Made by a program: the position numbers and the translations under genes. From the NCBI RefSeq assembly GCF_006711645.1, contig NZ_CP041247.1, positions 5,022,001 to 5,086,000 on the forward strand: 64,000 nt of DNA. The letters are read 5' to 3'. This DNA comes from Klebsiella electrica. Lineage in GTDB: Bacteria > Pseudomonadota > Gammaproteobacteria > Enterobacterales > Enterobacteriaceae. The notes beneath the pieces were generated by a model. The model was not told the DNA's origin, searched no databases, and worked only from the letters and a program-made list of their open reading frames with translations. Of the stretch, positions 29,419 to 39,400 are shown piece by piece (position 1 is the first letter of the stretch; each line of letters begins with the position of its first letter).

Positions 29419-29549
29419 ACACGTTCCTCTATGACAGATGATGAATTATTAGGACGCATTATACACGTCATCCCGCGGGCCGCCTCTCTGTCAGGCCGCT
29501 CGCATGATTTCGCGCAAAAACGAATGCGCTGCGATCAAGGCGCTTGCCA

Positions 29550-31190
29550 TCAGTGCGTTTTCCGCCAGCCAATCAGCCAGGACACCGCGCCAGCGGCCAT
29601 CAGCCAGCCTGGCATCATGCCCCATTCCGGGCGGTGGATAAATAACAGCGTACCACTCAGTAACAGAACCGCACCTATACCAAACAGATAACGGGACTGC
29701 CCCTGGCGAACATGTCGCACCTGGAAGTCGCGCGCAATGCTATCCACGCTGGTCTGCAGCTGCTTGCTCTGCTGCAAAGTCTGGTACACCAGTTCAGGTA
29801 TTTCGGGCATTCTTTCGATCCAGAACGGCGCTTTTTCTTTAAACGCACGCACCAGCGCCGGAATGCCGACCTGATCTTTAATCCACGACTCAAGGAAAGG
29901 TTTCGCCGTTTTCCACAAGTCTAACTGAGGATAGAGCTGGCGGCCTACCCCTTCTACGTAAAGTAATGTCTTCTGCAGCAACACCAGCTGCGGCTGCACT
30001 TCCATATTAAAGCGCCGGGCGGTGTTGAACAGGTTCAACAGCACATGGCCAAACGAGATCTCAGCCAGCGGCTTCTCGAAGATCGGTTCGCAAACGGTGC
30101 GAATAGCAAACTCGAACTCTTCAACATTGGTATCCGCAGGAACCCAGCCGGAATCCACGTGCAGCTCGGCGACTTTACGATAGTCGCGGTTGAAGAAGGC
30201 GATGAAGTTTTCCGCCAGGTAGCGCTTATCCTCTTTGTTCAGCGACCCCACGATGCCGCAGTCAATCCCGATGTACTGGGGGTTCTCCGGATGGTTGTAG
30301 CTGACAAAAATATTGCCCGGATGCATATCCGCGTGGAAGAAGCTGTCGCGGAACACCTGGGTGAAAAAGACCTGCACGCCGCGTTCCGCCAGCAGCTTCA
30401 TGTTCGTGCCCTGCGCCTCCAGCGCCTCCACGTCGGAAACCGGGATCCCGTAAATCCGCTCCATGACCATCATGTTTTCGCTACAGTAATCGGAGTAGAC
30501 CTCCGGTACATACAGCATCGGGCTGTCTTCAAAGTTACGCCGCAGCTGAATGGCGTTAGCCGATTCGCGTAACAGATTGAGTTCGTCCAGCAGCGTTTTT
30601 TCGTATTCGCGAACCACTTCCTGCGGGCGCAGGCGGCGACCGTCGGGCAGTAAACGCGGCACCCAGCGCGCAAGACGATAGATAAGTTTCATGTCCGCTT
30701 TAATCACCGGCACAATGTCCGGGCGGATCACCTTGATAACGACCTCTTTGCCGTTCTCTTTCAGCCGTGCGGTATGGACCTGCGCGATAGAAGCCGATGC
30801 CAGCGGTTCAATCGAGAAATCGTCAAACCAGGCCTCTACGGGGAGGCCGCCCATCGCCTGTTCGATCTGCTGTTTCGCCAGCCGACCATCGAAGGGAGCC
30901 ACGCGATCCTGCAGTAGCGCGAGCTGATCGGCAATTTGCGGCGGGAACAGATCGCGGCGGGTGGAGAGCATCTGGCCGAACTTGATCCACACCGGCCCCA
31001 GCTCCTGCAGCGCAAGACGCAGACGTTCACCGAGGGGTTGGTTTTTATGACGATTCGGCATCCAGAACAGCATTCGCCGCCCGATACGCAGCGGCAACGT
31101 GATACGCATTTTGGGAATGAGCTCATCAAGCCCATAGCTCAAAAAGGTGCGGATAATAAGATACAGGCGCCGTAATTCTCCTGGCGTCAT
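29550..31190 (-). CDS. ubiB: Ubiquinone biosynthesis protein UbiB (ABC1/COQ8 family)
   Basis: Atypical protein-kinase-like ATPase needed for ubiquinone synthesis, attached to the inner membrane by C-terminal helices. The 546-residue protein has the family KxGQ motif ([11 protein letters not shown]), an Ala-rich nucleotide loop ASASIAQVH, the lysine in [16 protein letters not shown] and [11 protein letters not shown] motifs, and two membrane helices at the C-terminus. The start at 31190 overlaps the ubiJ stop as ATGA; the upstream in-frame extension lies within ubiJ. Confidence 0.97.
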   Translation of the reverse strand: MTPGELRRLYLIIRTFLSYGLDELIPKMRITLPLRIGRRMLFWMPNRHKNQPLGERLRLALQELGPVWIKFGQMLSTRRDLFPPQIADQLALLQDRVAPFDGRLAKQQIEQAMGGLPVEAWFDDFSIEPLASASIAQVHTARLKENGKEVVIKVIRPDIVPVIKADMKLIYRLARWVPRLLPDGRRLRPQEVVREYEKTLLDELNLLRESANAIQLRRNFEDSPMLYVPEVYSDYCSENMMVMERIYGIPVSDVEALEAQGTNMKLLAERGVQVFFTQVFRDSFFHADMHPGNIFVSYNHPENPQYIGIDCGIVGSLNKEDKRYLAENFIAFFNRDYRKVAELHVDSGWVPADTNVEEFEFAIRTVCEPIFEKPLAEISFGHVLLNLFNTARRFNMEVQPQLVLLQKTLLYVEGVGRQLYPQLDLWKTAKPFLESWIKDQVGIPALVRAFKEKAPFWIERMPEIPELVYQTLQQSKQLQTSVDSIARDFQVRHVRQGQSRYLFGIGAVLLLSGTLLFIHRPEWGMMPGWLMAAGAVSWLIGWRKTH

Positions 31191-31792
31191 TTGCCCTCCA
31201 GCGTTTCCAGCCGTTTTTCCAGTGCGGAAAGCGCGCGTTCTACAGCCGCGGTTTCTTCGCCAAACCAGGCCATTTCCAGCGGCCCTGGCGCCATACGCCA
31301 CTCTTCGGTCAGCGCCTCAGCGACATAGCGCTGCTGACGCCGGGCGCCGTGCCGCAGAAAGCGCGCTCCGGAACGAAAGACCTTGCTGATCCCTTCCGCA
31401 ACGATATCGCCGGTGTAAGGCGCCAGCAGTTCAGCCGGATCGAATTCCGCCAGGTCACATAGCGCCACCGTGTTCTGCACCACCTGCAGATCGCCCTGCA
31501 CTTCCAGGTCACCGCTGCGAATAAGCGCGGTGAGCTGTTGACGGTTGCGCAGTTGGGGCAGCACGCTGAGGCGGGTAATGACGGTACAGTCGGCATCGCC
31601 TTCCCAGTCCCCCAGCACATCCACCTGACGCTCGCCGAAGACCAGCACAACCGGCGTCGATAGCTCCTTCAGCTCAACACGCAGCACCTTCCCCAGCAGA
31701 CGCTGGCGAGCAGGTTTTAACGCTTTGTCGCGCCAGAGAAAGGTGTTGAGAGCGGTTTCAATGCCAGCGGTAACCAGTGGTTTGAAAGGCAT
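31187..31792 (-). CDS. ubiJ: Ubiquinone biosynthesis accessory factor UbiJ
   Basis: Lipid-binding SCP2-domain protein that with UbiK supports the soluble Ubi enzyme complex. The 201-residue protein matches E. coli UbiJ (formerly YigP), with the SCP2 part in the N-terminal half and a coiled-coil C-terminus ([22 protein letters not shown]). Start at 31792; an upstream frame to 31834 overlaps ubiE and is not expected. In E. coli the 3' half of this gene also gives rise to a small RNA, EsrE; whether that is so here cannot be told. Confidence 0.95.
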   Translation of the reverse strand: MPFKPLVTAGIETALNTFLWRDKALKPARQRLLGKVLRVELKELSTPVVLVFGERQVDVLGDWEGDADCTVITRLSVLPQLRNRQQLTALIRSGDLEVQGDLQVVQNTVALCDLAEFDPAELLAPYTGDIVAEGISKVFRSGARFLRHGARRQQRYVAEALTEEWRMAPGPLEMAWFGEETAAVERALSALEKRLETLEGK

Positions 31793-31805
31793 GCGATCCC
31801 CCCTG

Positions 31806-32561
31806 TCAGAACTTATAACCGCGGTGCAACGCAACGATACCAGCCGTCAGGTTGTAGTAGTCGACGCTTTCAAAACCGGCGTCCTGCATCATGGCCTTCA
31901 GGGTCTCCTGATTCGGGTGCATGCGAATAGACTCCGCCAGGTAGCGATAGCTTTCACCGTCTTTGGCAACCAGTTCCCCTACGCGCGGCAGCACGTGGAA
32001 AGAGTAGGCGTCATAGGCTTTGCTGAGTGGCTCAATAATCGGTTTCGAGAACTCCAGCACCAGCAGACGACCGCCCGGCTTCAGGACGCGATACATTGAA
32101 CGCAGCGCTTTGTCTTTATCGGTGACGTTACGCAGACCAAACGAAATCGTGATGCAGTCAAAAGTGTTGTCGGCAAACGGCAGCGCTTCCGCGTTAGCCT
32201 GGATGTATTCAACATTGCCGACGATACCGATGTTGCGCAGCTTTTCGCGCCCCATTTTCAGCATGGAGTCGTTGATATCCGCCAGCATGACGCGACCCGT
32301 TTCACCCACCAGGCGAGAGAACTTCGCCGTCAGGTCGCCGGTGCCGCCGGCCAGATCCAGAACGGTCTGTCCACGGCGCACGCCGCTGCAATCGATGGTG
32401 AAACGCTTCCACAAACGATGAATCCCGAACGACATCAGATCATTCATAACATCATATTTTGCGGCCACAGAATGGAATACATGCGCCACCATGTCCGCCT
32501 TCTGCTCTTTGGCTACCGTCTGAAAACCAAAGTGCGTCGTTTCTTGTGAATCCTCAACCAT
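31806..32561 (-). CDS. ubiE: Ubiquinone/menaquinone C-methyltransferase
   Basis: S-adenosylmethionine-dependent methyltransferase acting in both ubiquinone and menaquinone synthesis (2-methoxy-6-polyprenyl-benzoquinol and demethylmenaquinol as substrates). The 251-residue protein has the SAM motif [15 protein letters not shown] and the UbiE/COQ5 signatures [10 protein letters not shown] and [17 protein letters not shown]. First of ubiE-ubiJ-ubiB. Confidence 0.98.
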   Translation of the reverse strand: MVEDSQETTHFGFQTVAKEQKADMVAHVFHSVAAKYDVMNDLMSFGIHRLWKRFTIDCSGVRRGQTVLDLAGGTGDLTAKFSRLVGETGRVMLADINDSMLKMGREKLRNIGIVGNVEYIQANAEALPFADNTFDCITISFGLRNVTDKDKALRSMYRVLKPGGRLLVLEFSKPIIEPLSKAYDAYSFHVLPRVGELVAKDGESYRYLAESIRMHPNQETLKAMMQDAGFESVDYYNLTAGIVALHRGYKF

Positions 32562-32627
32562 CTTAATGCCTGCTTATCAAGAAAATGTTCACCGAGTGTA
32601 ACAGATTCAGCGCATTTCCCATACGCT

Positions 32628-34076
32628 TCAACGCGGCGTAGCGGGCTCGCCGGGCATCACCTCATCGGCCGGATCGGCGGTAAATTCGTTATCTTCAAGC
32701 GCTTTTTGGTCTTCTTCAGAACGATACTCATCGTCATGAGCCGTTGCCCGATCGACTAAATCAGGATTAATCCCGCGCTTCACTTCAACGCCAAGACCGC
32801 GGAACGCTTCTGCCTGTACCAGCAGATTCCCGCGCCCGGAAGCCAGCTTTTTCATCGCCTGACGATAGTTATCCTGGGCTTTATCCAGGCTCTGCCCGAT
32901 GGCGGACATATCATCAACGAACAATCGCATTTTGTCGTACAGCCGACCTGCGCGCTCAGCGATTTTCTGCGCATTGCGACTTTGATGTTCATAGCGCCAG
33001 AGATTGGCAATCGTGCGCAGCGCCACCAGCAGCGTCGTCGGGCTGACCAGCATAATGTTGTTCTTCAGCGCTTCGCTGATAAGCTCAGGCTGACGGTCGA
33101 TAGCCAGCAGGAAAGCCGGCTCCACGGGAATAAACATCAGCACATAGTCGAGCGAACGCAGGCCCGGCAGCTGCTGATAATCTTTACGCCCGAGCAGGCG
33201 AATATGGTTACGTACCGAGGCGATATGCTCCTGCAGCGCCGCCTCGCGGGTATAGTCGTCTTCGGCATTAAAATAGCGTTCGTAGGCAACCAGCGTCATT
33301 TTGGCATCAATGACCACGTCCTTCCCCTGCGGCAGGCGGACGATCACATCGGGCTGCATGCGCGAACGACTTTCCGTTTCGATACTGACCTGGGTCTGGT
33401 ATTCATATCCTTCGCGTAACCCGGAAGCTTCCAGCACGCGGGTTAACACCACTTCGCCCCAGTTACCCTGCGTTTTGTTATCCCCTTTCAACGCCCGGGT
33501 CAGGTTCAACGCCTCCTGCGCCATCTGCGCGTTCAGCTGCTGCAGATTGCGGATCTCATGAGCCAGGGTATGCCGCTCACGCGCCTCCTGGCCAAAACTG
33601 TCCTGCACCTGGCGGCGGAAACCGTCCAGTTGTTCACGCAGCGGCGTCAGCAGGCCATGCAAACTCTGCCGGTTCTGCTCCTCAACGCGCCGGTTGCTGT
33701 GTTCGAAAATGCGGTTTGCGAGGTTTTCAAACTGTTCGCTCAGACGCTGTTCGCTGTTCGCCATCTGACGAATTTTATCCTCGGCGTGTATCCGGGTAGA
33801 TTCAAGGCGGGTGGTGACTTCGCGGAGATCGGCCTCCAGAGAGCTATTGATGTCGCGCAGGCTGCGCAGTTCGTTATTCAGCAGCTCGCATTCATCGCGC
33901 CAGTGGGCCTCCTGCACCAGCTGCTGGCGCGCGGCGCTGAGTTCGATATCCAGTTCGCGACGCTCCTCGATAAGATCGGCGCGCACCTGGTCAGCTTTGG
34001 CTTTAGTCGCCAGCCATCCTGCGACCAGCCCTACGGCCAGCGCCACAACGGCACTTATCACAATCGAGATATCCAC
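32628..34076 (-). CDS. rmuC: DNA recombination protein RmuC
   Basis: Proposed nuclease or structural protein that limits recombination at inverted repeats. The 482-residue protein has an N-terminal membrane-like helix (about residues 5-24), a long coiled coil up to about residue 200 and a nuclease-like core with VVIDAKMTLVAYERY. The start codon is GTG at 34076 with a G-rich ribosome site just before it. The C-terminal tail is acidic and differs from E. coli. It precedes ubiE by 66 bases. Confidence 0.95.
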   Translation of the reverse strand: MDISIVISAVVALAVGLVAGWLATKAKADQVRADLIEERRELDIELSAARQQLVQEAHWRDECELLNNELRSLRDINSSLEADLREVTTRLESTRIHAEDKIRQMANSEQRLSEQFENLANRIFEHSNRRVEEQNRQSLHGLLTPLREQLDGFRRQVQDSFGQEARERHTLAHEIRNLQQLNAQMAQEALNLTRALKGDNKTQGNWGEVVLTRVLEASGLREGYEYQTQVSIETESRSRMQPDVIVRLPQGKDVVIDAKMTLVAYERYFNAEDDYTREAALQEHIASVRNHIRLLGRKDYQQLPGLRSLDYVLMFIPVEPAFLLAIDRQPELISEALKNNIMLVSPTTLLVALRTIANLWRYEHQSRNAQKIAERAGRLYDKMRLFVDDMSAIGQSLDKAQDNYRQAMKKLASGRGNLLVQAEAFRGLGVEVKRGINPDLVDRATAHDDEYRSEEDQKALEDNEFTADPADEVMPGEPATPR

Positions 34077-34167
34077 AACGCCCCCTGCGGCAACAGCTTA
34101 CGACACAAAAATAGAATTGTGCTGTATAAACGTCCAGTTTAAAAGCGATTTCCTGCGAGGCGCCGCG

Positions 34168-34195
34168 CAAAAAACAAAGGCCGGAAGATCCGGCC
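34168..34195 (-). terminator. udp terminator
   Basis: On the minus strand GGCCGGA pairs with TCCGGCC over a 3-base loop and is followed by TTTGTTTTTT, 20 bases beyond the udp stop. Confidence 0.9.
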
Positions 34196-34215
34196 CTGGG
34201 GTGAGAAGCGAGGAA

Positions 34216-34977
34216 TTACAGCAGGCGGCGAGCCGCTTCCACGACGATTTTTACCGCGTGGCTTTCGGTTTGCTTCATGGTTTCCGCGTTCGGAATTTCC
34301 TGCTGGGTACGGTTGACGATAACTCCGGCGACCATCCCGGCACGCAGCCCCTGGCTGGCGCACATGGTCAGCAGGGTCGCTGACTCCATCTCGTAGTTCA
34401 TGACTCCCATGGACTGCCACTCTTCCATAGAACCTTTAAAACGGCTGACCACGCGACCGGAGAAGGTGTCGTAGCGCTCCTGGCCTGGGTAGAAGGTGTC
34501 AGACGATGCGGTCACGCCGATATGGGTGGTCGCCCCGATCGATTTTGCCGCTTCCACCAGCGCAGTGGTGCAGGCAAAGTCAGCCACCGCCGGGTATTCC
34601 ATCGGCGCAAAGTGCAGACTCGCGCCGTCGAGACGTACGGATGCGGTGGTGACCAGCACGTCGCCAACGTTAATGTGTGGCTGGATAGCACCGGTGGTGC
34701 CGATACGCAGGAAGGTCCGAATCCCCAGTTGCGCCAGTTCTTCAACGGCAATGGACGTTGACGGGCCGCCGATACCGGTAGAGCAGACAATGACCGACTT
34801 GCCATCCAGTTCAGCACGCCAGGAAGTAAATTCGCGATGAGATGCCAGTTTGACCGGCTTATCCATCAGCGCGGCGATCTTTTCCACACGCTCCGGATCG
34901 CCAGGGACGATAGCCAGCGTAGCCCCTTGTAAATCGTTTTTGGTGAGGCCGAGATGAAAAACATCAGACTTAGACAT
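34216..34977 (-). CDS. udp: Uridine phosphorylase
   Basis: Cleaves uridine with phosphate to uracil and ribose-1-phosphate in pyrimidine salvage. The 253-residue protein matches the E. coli enzyme, with the phosphate-site motif [13 protein letters not shown] and the family motif [20 protein letters not shown]. Start at 34977 ([18 protein letters not shown]); the frame opens further upstream at 35016, but that part is leader. Two CRP sites lie upstream. Confidence 0.98.
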   Translation of the reverse strand: MSKSDVFHLGLTKNDLQGATLAIVPGDPERVEKIAALMDKPVKLASHREFTSWRAELDGKSVIVCSTGIGGPSTSIAVEELAQLGIRTFLRIGTTGAIQPHINVGDVLVTTASVRLDGASLHFAPMEYPAVADFACTTALVEAAKSIGATTHIGVTASSDTFYPGQERYDTFSGRVVSRFKGSMEEWQSMGVMNYEMESATLLTMCASQGLRAGMVAGVIVNRTQQEIPNAETMKQTESHAVKIVVEAARRLL

Positions 34978-35022
34978 AAAAAACTCCTCTGTGGGTCGAA
35001 TTATCAGCAGAAGCAAAACGGT

Positions 35023-35028
35023 ACTGTA
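35023..35028 (-). promoter_or_regulatory. Candidate -10 box of udp
   Basis: TACAGT on the minus strand at 35028-35023, placed so that the nearer CRP site is centred about 41 bases upstream of the expected start point, as known for udp in E. coli. Confidence 0.5.
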
Positions 35029-35049
35029 CAGAAGCTATTTGCTTAATTT

Positions 35050-35065
35050 TGTGACAAAAATCACC
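35050..35065. promoter_or_regulatory. CRP site 1 of udp
   Basis: TGTGACAAAAATCACC fits the TGTGA-N6-TCACA consensus in 9 of 10 positions. It lies at the class II position for the minus-strand udp promoter. Confidence 0.8.
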
Positions 35066-35101
35066 ATGAACAAAAATCATTGCAATGATTTTCCATCAAA
35101 A

Positions 35102-35117
35102 AGTGATAGTCGTCACA
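35102..35117. promoter_or_regulatory. CRP site 2 of udp
   Basis: AGTGATAGTCGTCACA fits the CRP consensus in 9 of 10 positions. Its centre is 52 bases from that of CRP site 1, a spacing typical of CytR-regulated promoters where CytR binds between two CRP dimers. Confidence 0.78.
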
Positions 35118-35178
35118 TTAACAAGTTATATTCAGCGGGTCTGAACAAAAGATAGCCTGTTTCAGGCACTGTGCTTTG

Positions 35179-35206
35179 TTAACGTCCGGTCGATAGCGTC
35201 TATAGT
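35179..35206 (+). promoter_or_regulatory. Candidate promoter of dlhH
   Basis: TTAACG, a 16-base spacer and TATAGT, ending 37 bases before the dlhH ATG. A reasonable sigma-70 match chosen by sequence and position only. Confidence 0.45.
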
Positions 35207-35243
35207 TATCGATGCGCTAATAAATAAGGGTACGGAGAATACC

Positions 35244-36056
35244 ATGACCACAACCAAGCAACCTGGCTTTGCGCCTGCAGCCACACCACACGCTTCTACC
35301 GCCGTTCATACCTCGGAGGAGAGCATCACCACAGGCGAAACGTCGATCCCCACCCAGGGAGAGCACATGCCGGCGTATCATGCTCGTCCGAAGAATGCCG
35401 ATGGCCTGCTCCCGGTCGTTATCGTTGTTCAGGAAATTTTCGGCGTCCATGAACATATCCGCGACATTTGCCGCCGCCTGGCGCAGGAGGGGTATCTGGC
35501 TATCGCACCAGAGCTCTACTTCCGCCAGGGCGATCCGAATGACTATACCGATATCCCCACCCTGTTCCAGGAACTGGTCAGCAAAGTGCCGGATGCGCAG
35601 GTGCTGGCCGACCTCGACCATGTCGCCAGCTGGGCCGCACGCCACGGAGGCGATGCTCATCGTCTGCTGATCACCGGCTTCTGCTGGGGTGGACGCATTA
35701 CCTGGCTTTATGCCGCCCACAACCCGCAGCTGAAAGCCGCTGTCGCCTGGTACGGGAAGCTGGTCGGGCAGAAAACCCTGAACTCAGCGAAATATCCGCT
35801 GGATATCGCCGTTGATCTCAACGCGCCGGTGCTGGGGTTGTACGGTGGCAAAGACGCCAGCATTCCGCAGGATACGGTGGAAACCATGCGCCAGGCGCTT
35901 CGCGCGGCCAACGCCAAAGCGGAGATCATCGTCTACCCACAAGCCGATCACGCCTTTAACGCCGATTATCGCGCCAGCTATCATGAAGAGTCGGCCAAAG
36001 ACGGCTGGCAGCGCATGCTGGCGTGGTTTGCCCAGTATGGCGGGAAGCGCGCGTAA
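35244..36056 (+). CDS. dlhH: Dienelactone hydrolase family protein
   Basis: An alpha/beta hydrolase of the dienelactone hydrolase family (YsgA in E. coli); the natural substrate is not established. The 270-residue protein has the cysteine nucleophile motif GFCWGG, an aspartate in GLYGGKDASIP and the histidine in QADHAFNADYR, making a plausible Cys-Asp-His triad. GGAG lies 7 bases before the ATG. Divergent from udp. Confidence 0.93.
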   Translation: MTTTKQPGFAPAATPHASTAVHTSEESITTGETSIPTQGEHMPAYHARPKNADGLLPVVIVVQEIFGVHEHIRDICRRLAQEGYLAIAPELYFRQGDPNDYTDIPTLFQELVSKVPDAQVLADLDHVASWAARHGGDAHRLLITGFCWGGRITWLYAAHNPQLKAAVAWYGKLVGQKTLNSAKYPLDIAVDLNAPVLGLYGGKDASIPQDTVETMRQALRAANAKAEIIVYPQADHAFNADYRASYHEESAKDGWQRMLAWFAQYGGKRA

Positions 36057-36060
36057 GCCG

Positions 36061-36753
36061 CTAACGGTTGCCGATATGGCGGTTAATCATATCGGCGATC
36101 GTTCCGTCATTCATCCATGCCGCCAGGCAACCACAGACAAATTCATAGTGCTGTAGCCTGTTCCGGGGAACGCAAATCGCTTGCTGTATCTGGCTGAAGC
36201 TATCAGGCAACAGGTGAAACTGCGGATATTCCCGCGCCACGCTGGCAAGCGGTTGACGGATCCCGGCAACCATATCCCCTTCCCCGGCGATAAACGCGCG
36301 GATTGCCTCCTGGGAGGTCGCGTATTGCTGCATCGTCGCCTGGCGTAACGTTCGAATCAGATACAGTTCATAGGCCGCCCCTTTCCCGACGTTAATCGTC
36401 ACGCCCGGGCGATCCATCTCTTGTACGGAGTGGATATCGCTGTCGTTTCTGACCAGCAATGAACTTTCAATCGTGACATAGGGCGGGGTGAAGCACAGCT
36501 GGTCTTCACGCGCGGGATCAATTGCCAGGAAAGCAATATCCCACTGATCCAGTGGGGCCGCCTCAACCACTTTTCCGGCCGTCGGCCAGGTCACAAACCG
36601 CGCCTCGCAACCGCATTCAGCGGCCAGTTTTTTGGCTAACTCGGCGGTGATGCCGCCAGGGGTGTTATCCGGCAATAGCGTGGCGAGAACCGGGTTCCCC
36701 AGATTAATAGCAAAACATAAAGACCGCTGCGGATCGTCGAGCCTGGTCATCAT
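36061..36753 (-). CDS. Solute-binding-protein-like (SBP family 3) protein without signal peptide
   Basis: A 230-residue protein with the layout of amino-acid ABC transporter binding proteins: GNPVLATLLPD and GGITAELAKKLA near the N-terminus, then QWDIAFLAIDPAREDQLCFT with the Arg-Asp-Phe-type ligand region, and an alternating two-lobe pattern. It has no hydrophobic signal sequence, so it is probably cytoplasmic. It starts ATGATG; either 36753 or 36750 may be used. No transporter permease or ATPase gene is nearby. It is not part of this locus in E. coli K-12 and converges on dlhH with a 4-base gap. Ligand and role are unknown. Confidence 0.8.
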   Translation of the reverse strand: MMTRLDDPQRSLCFAINLGNPVLATLLPDNTPGGITAELAKKLAAECGCEARFVTWPTAGKVVEAAPLDQWDIAFLAIDPAREDQLCFTPPYVTIESSLLVRNDSDIHSVQEMDRPGVTINVGKGAAYELYLIRTLRQATMQQYATSQEAIRAFIAGEGDMVAGIRQPLASVAREYPQFHLLPDSFSQIQQAICVPRNRLQHYEFVCGCLAAWMNDGTIADMINRHIGNR

Positions 36754-36865
36754 TCTCCCCCGGGAATATCAGTGCTTGCTCAGTGCAGCTAAGCGTAGCC
36801 CAGACAGGGAAACTCCGCAGGTTGAACGGTGCATTTGCCGGTACGGAACAAAAAAGACAAAAGAA

Positions 36866-36885
36866 GAGGAGGCCTGAGCCTCCTC
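36866..36885 (-). terminator. metE terminator
   Basis: GAGGAGGC pairs with GCCTCCTC around a 4-base loop, followed on the minus strand by TTCTTTTG, 19 bases beyond the metE stop. Confidence 0.75.
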
Positions 36886-36904
36886 CGGGACGGGGGTGAC
36901 AGAA

Positions 36905-39166
36905 TTATGCCTGGCGCAGGTTCTGCGCGGCTTTCACCATATTGGCCAGTGCGGCGCGGGTTTCCGGCCAGCCGCGGGTTTTCAGGCCGCAGTCCGGGTT
37001 AACCCACAGACGTTCCGCCGGGATACGCTGCGCCGCTTTCGCCAGCAGCGCTTCAATCCACTCCACGCTCGGGACGTTCGGTGAATGGATGTCATACACG
37101 CCCGGCCCGATTTCATTCGGGTATTCGAACTCTTCAAACGACTCCAGCAGCTCCATGTCAGAACGCGAGGTTTCGATGGTAATCACGTCCGCATCCAGCG
37201 CGGCAATCGAATCCATGATGTCGTTGAACTCGCAGTAACACATATGGGTGTGGATCTGGGTATCATCCCGCGCCACCGCGGCATTGATCCGGAAGGCTTC
37301 CACGCCCCACCGCAGGTAAGCATCCCAGTCGCTACGCTTGAGCGGCAGGCCTTCACGCAGCGCCGGTTCATCGATCTGGATGATACCGATACCGGCGGCC
37401 TCCAGATCCGCTACTTCATCACGCAGCGCCAGCGCAATCTGCTTAGCGATAGTTTCGCGGCTGACATCTTCACGCGGGAAGGACCAGCACAGGATGGTCA
37501 CCGGACCGGTCAGCATGCCTTTCACCGGTTTGTCGGTCAGCGACTGGGCAAACTTCGCCCACTCAACGGTGATCGCTTCCGGGCGGCTGACATCGCCGAT
37601 AACCACCGGCGGCTTCACGCAGCGGGAACCGTAGCTCTGTACCCAGCCATTTTGCGTGAAGATGAACCCGTCGAGGTGTTCACCGAAGTACTCCACCATG
37701 TCATTACGCTCGGCTTCGCCGTGAACCAGAACATCCAACCCTAAACGTTCCTGCTCTACAATCGCCTGCCTGATGTGTTCAGCGATACCGGTGCGGTAGT
37801 TGTTCGCATCCAGGTTGCCTTTTTTGAAGTCCAGGCGCAGGCCGCGGATCTCGGTAGTTTGTGGGAAAGAGCCGATGGTCGTGGTCGGCCACGCTGGCAG
37901 ATTAAAGCGCGCGCGCTGCGCCTGGGCGCGTTCTGCATAAGGGCTGTTACGCTGGCTGTCCTGTGCGGTAATCGCCGCCAGGCGTTTTTCCACTGCGGCA
38001 TTATGCACGCGGGTTGAGTGGCGGCGAGCCTGAATCGGCGCGCTCCATTCCACCAGTTTCGCCGTATCGCCGCTGTTTAGCGCATCGCGCAGCAGGGCCA
38101 GCTCGGCACATTTTTGCAGGGCGAAGGCGAACCAGCTTTTCACTTCCGCATCGAGGCGGGTTTCCACGCTCAGATCGATCGGGCTATGCAGCAGAGAACA
38201 GGAAGAGGCAACCCACAATTCGCGCTTACCGACGATATCTTTAATTTGCGCATACTTCTCCGTCAGGTCGGCGCGCCAGACGTTGCGGCCATTGATCAGG
38301 CCCGCAGAGAGCAGCCAGTCGGCTGGCAGACGCTGGTGCAGATCGGCCACATTATCTTTACCGTGAACCAGGTCAACATGCAGGCCCTGTACCGGCAGCG
38401 CGGTGATGGTGTCGAGGTTAGCGGTGATGCCTTCAAAGTAGGTGGTCAGCAGCAGCTTAACCTGACCTGCGAGCGCGTCATACGCTGGTTTAAACGCATC
38501 CAGCCACGCCTGCGGCAGCTCCAGCACCAGAGCCGGCTCGTCAATCTGCACCCACTCGATACCGCGTTTTGCCAGCTCTGCCAGCACCTGCAGATAAACC
38601 GGCAGAATGTCGTTCAGCAGACTCAGGCGGTCAAACTGTTCTCCTTTTACTTTGCCGAGCCACAGATAAGTCACCGGTCCCAGCAGGACGGGTTTAATCT
38701 TATGACCCAGCGCCAGCGCTTCGTCCACTTCATCCAGCAGCTGGGTCCAGGTCAGCTTAAACTGCTGGCCTTTGGTGAACTCTGGCACCATGTAGTGGTA
38801 GTTGGTGTTAAACCATTTGGTCATTTCTGCCGCTGCCGCCGGTTCGCCGGTCGGCGCACGGCCGCGGCCAATGCGGAACAGGGTATCGATATCAACCGAG
38901 CCATCTTTGTTCTGATGACGAGCCGGCACGTTACCCAGTAGCAGGCTGGTGGTCAGAACATGGTCGTACCAGGCGAAATCGCCCACCGGCAGCAGGTCAA
39001 CGCCCGCTTGCTGCTGCTGCCCCCAGTGGCGGGCGCGCAGCTCGCGGCCCACCGCCAGCAGTTCTTCGCGGGTCGAGTTACCCGCCCAGTAGCTCTCTTG
39101 CGCTTTTTTCAACTCCCGACGCAGGCCAACGCGGGGGAAACCGAGGGTGTGATTAATAATTGTCAT
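36905..39166 (-). CDS. metE: Cobalamin-independent methionine synthase
   Basis: Transfers the methyl group of 5-methyltetrahydropteroyl-triglutamate to homocysteine, the last step of methionine synthesis without B12. The 753-residue, two-barrel zinc enzyme has the metal ligands in THMCYCEF and in [10 protein letters not shown] near the C-terminus. Start at 39166 ([20 protein letters not shown]); the upstream frame to 39223 is leader. Divergent from its activator gene metR, with MetJ-type boxes between. Confidence 0.98.
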   Translation of the reverse strand: MTIINHTLGFPRVGLRRELKKAQESYWAGNSTREELLAVGRELRARHWGQQQQAGVDLLPVGDFAWYDHVLTTSLLLGNVPARHQNKDGSVDIDTLFRIGRGRAPTGEPAAAAEMTKWFNTNYHYMVPEFTKGQQFKLTWTQLLDEVDEALALGHKIKPVLLGPVTYLWLGKVKGEQFDRLSLLNDILPVYLQVLAELAKRGIEWVQIDEPALVLELPQAWLDAFKPAYDALAGQVKLLLTTYFEGITANLDTITALPVQGLHVDLVHGKDNVADLHQRLPADWLLSAGLINGRNVWRADLTEKYAQIKDIVGKRELWVASSCSLLHSPIDLSVETRLDAEVKSWFAFALQKCAELALLRDALNSGDTAKLVEWSAPIQARRHSTRVHNAAVEKRLAAITAQDSQRNSPYAERAQAQRARFNLPAWPTTTIGSFPQTTEIRGLRLDFKKGNLDANNYRTGIAEHIRQAIVEQERLGLDVLVHGEAERNDMVEYFGEHLDGFIFTQNGWVQSYGSRCVKPPVVIGDVSRPEAITVEWAKFAQSLTDKPVKGMLTGPVTILCWSFPREDVSRETIAKQIALALRDEVADLEAAGIGIIQIDEPALREGLPLKRSDWDAYLRWGVEAFRINAAVARDDTQIHTHMCYCEFNDIMDSIAALDADVITIETSRSDMELLESFEEFEYPNEIGPGVYDIHSPNVPSVEWIEALLAKAAQRIPAERLWVNPDCGLKTRGWPETRAALANMVKAAQNLRQA

Positions 39167-39188
39167 TTTTAAGACCTCATAATTTTTT

Positions 39189-39208
39189 AATCCGAAGGAT
39201 TTCGGATT
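39189..39208. promoter_or_regulatory. Stem-loop in the metE leader
   Basis: A perfect 8-bp stem AATCCGAA/TTCGGATT with a GGAT loop, 22 bases upstream of the metE ATG. It lacks a T tract on the metE strand, so it is not a terminator for that direction. Function unknown. Confidence 0.5.
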
Positions 39209-39224
39209 TAGGGAAGGCGGCAAA

Positions 39225-39290
39225 CTTGATCATTCCCGGGAGCTTACTCATGTAAGTGACCGGGGTGAGCAAGCGCAGCCAACGCACCAT
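39225..39290. repeat. Possible enterobacterial intergenic repeat upstream of metE
   Basis: The stretch with CTTAC..GTAAG hairpin followed by CGGGGTGAGC and GCAGCCAACGCAC resembles, from memory, a short element scattered in gaps of Klebsiella and Enterobacter genomes. No second copy is seen in this window, so the call is tentative. Confidence 0.35.
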
Positions 39291-39312
39291 AAATTCGAAA
39301 GACACAGGATTT

Positions 39313-39336
39313 AGCCATCCAGATGTTTACACATCC
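39313..39336. promoter_or_regulatory. Tandem MetJ-type operator boxes between metE and metR
   Basis: Three adjacent 8-mers, AGCCATCC, AGATGTTT and ACACATCC, match the met box AGACGTCT in 5, 6 and 5 of 8 positions. Tandem 8-base repeats of this kind bind the MetJ repressor with S-adenosylmethionine. Known for the metR-metE region of E. coli; exact register here is inferred. Confidence 0.5.
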
Positions 39337-39387
39337 ATAATTGACAGGTACTGTATATTCCTCAAGCGCAAATTATTCATGCCGAAG

Positions 39388-39400
39388 TGAAGGACTTTCA
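39388..39400. promoter_or_regulatory. Candidate MetR site at the metR start
   Basis: TGAAGGACTTTCA fits the MetR consensus TGAA-N5-TTCA exactly and overlaps the ribosome site and first base of the metR start codon. Known MetR sites for metE lie further upstream, so this may be chance or an autoregulatory site. Confidence 0.3.
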
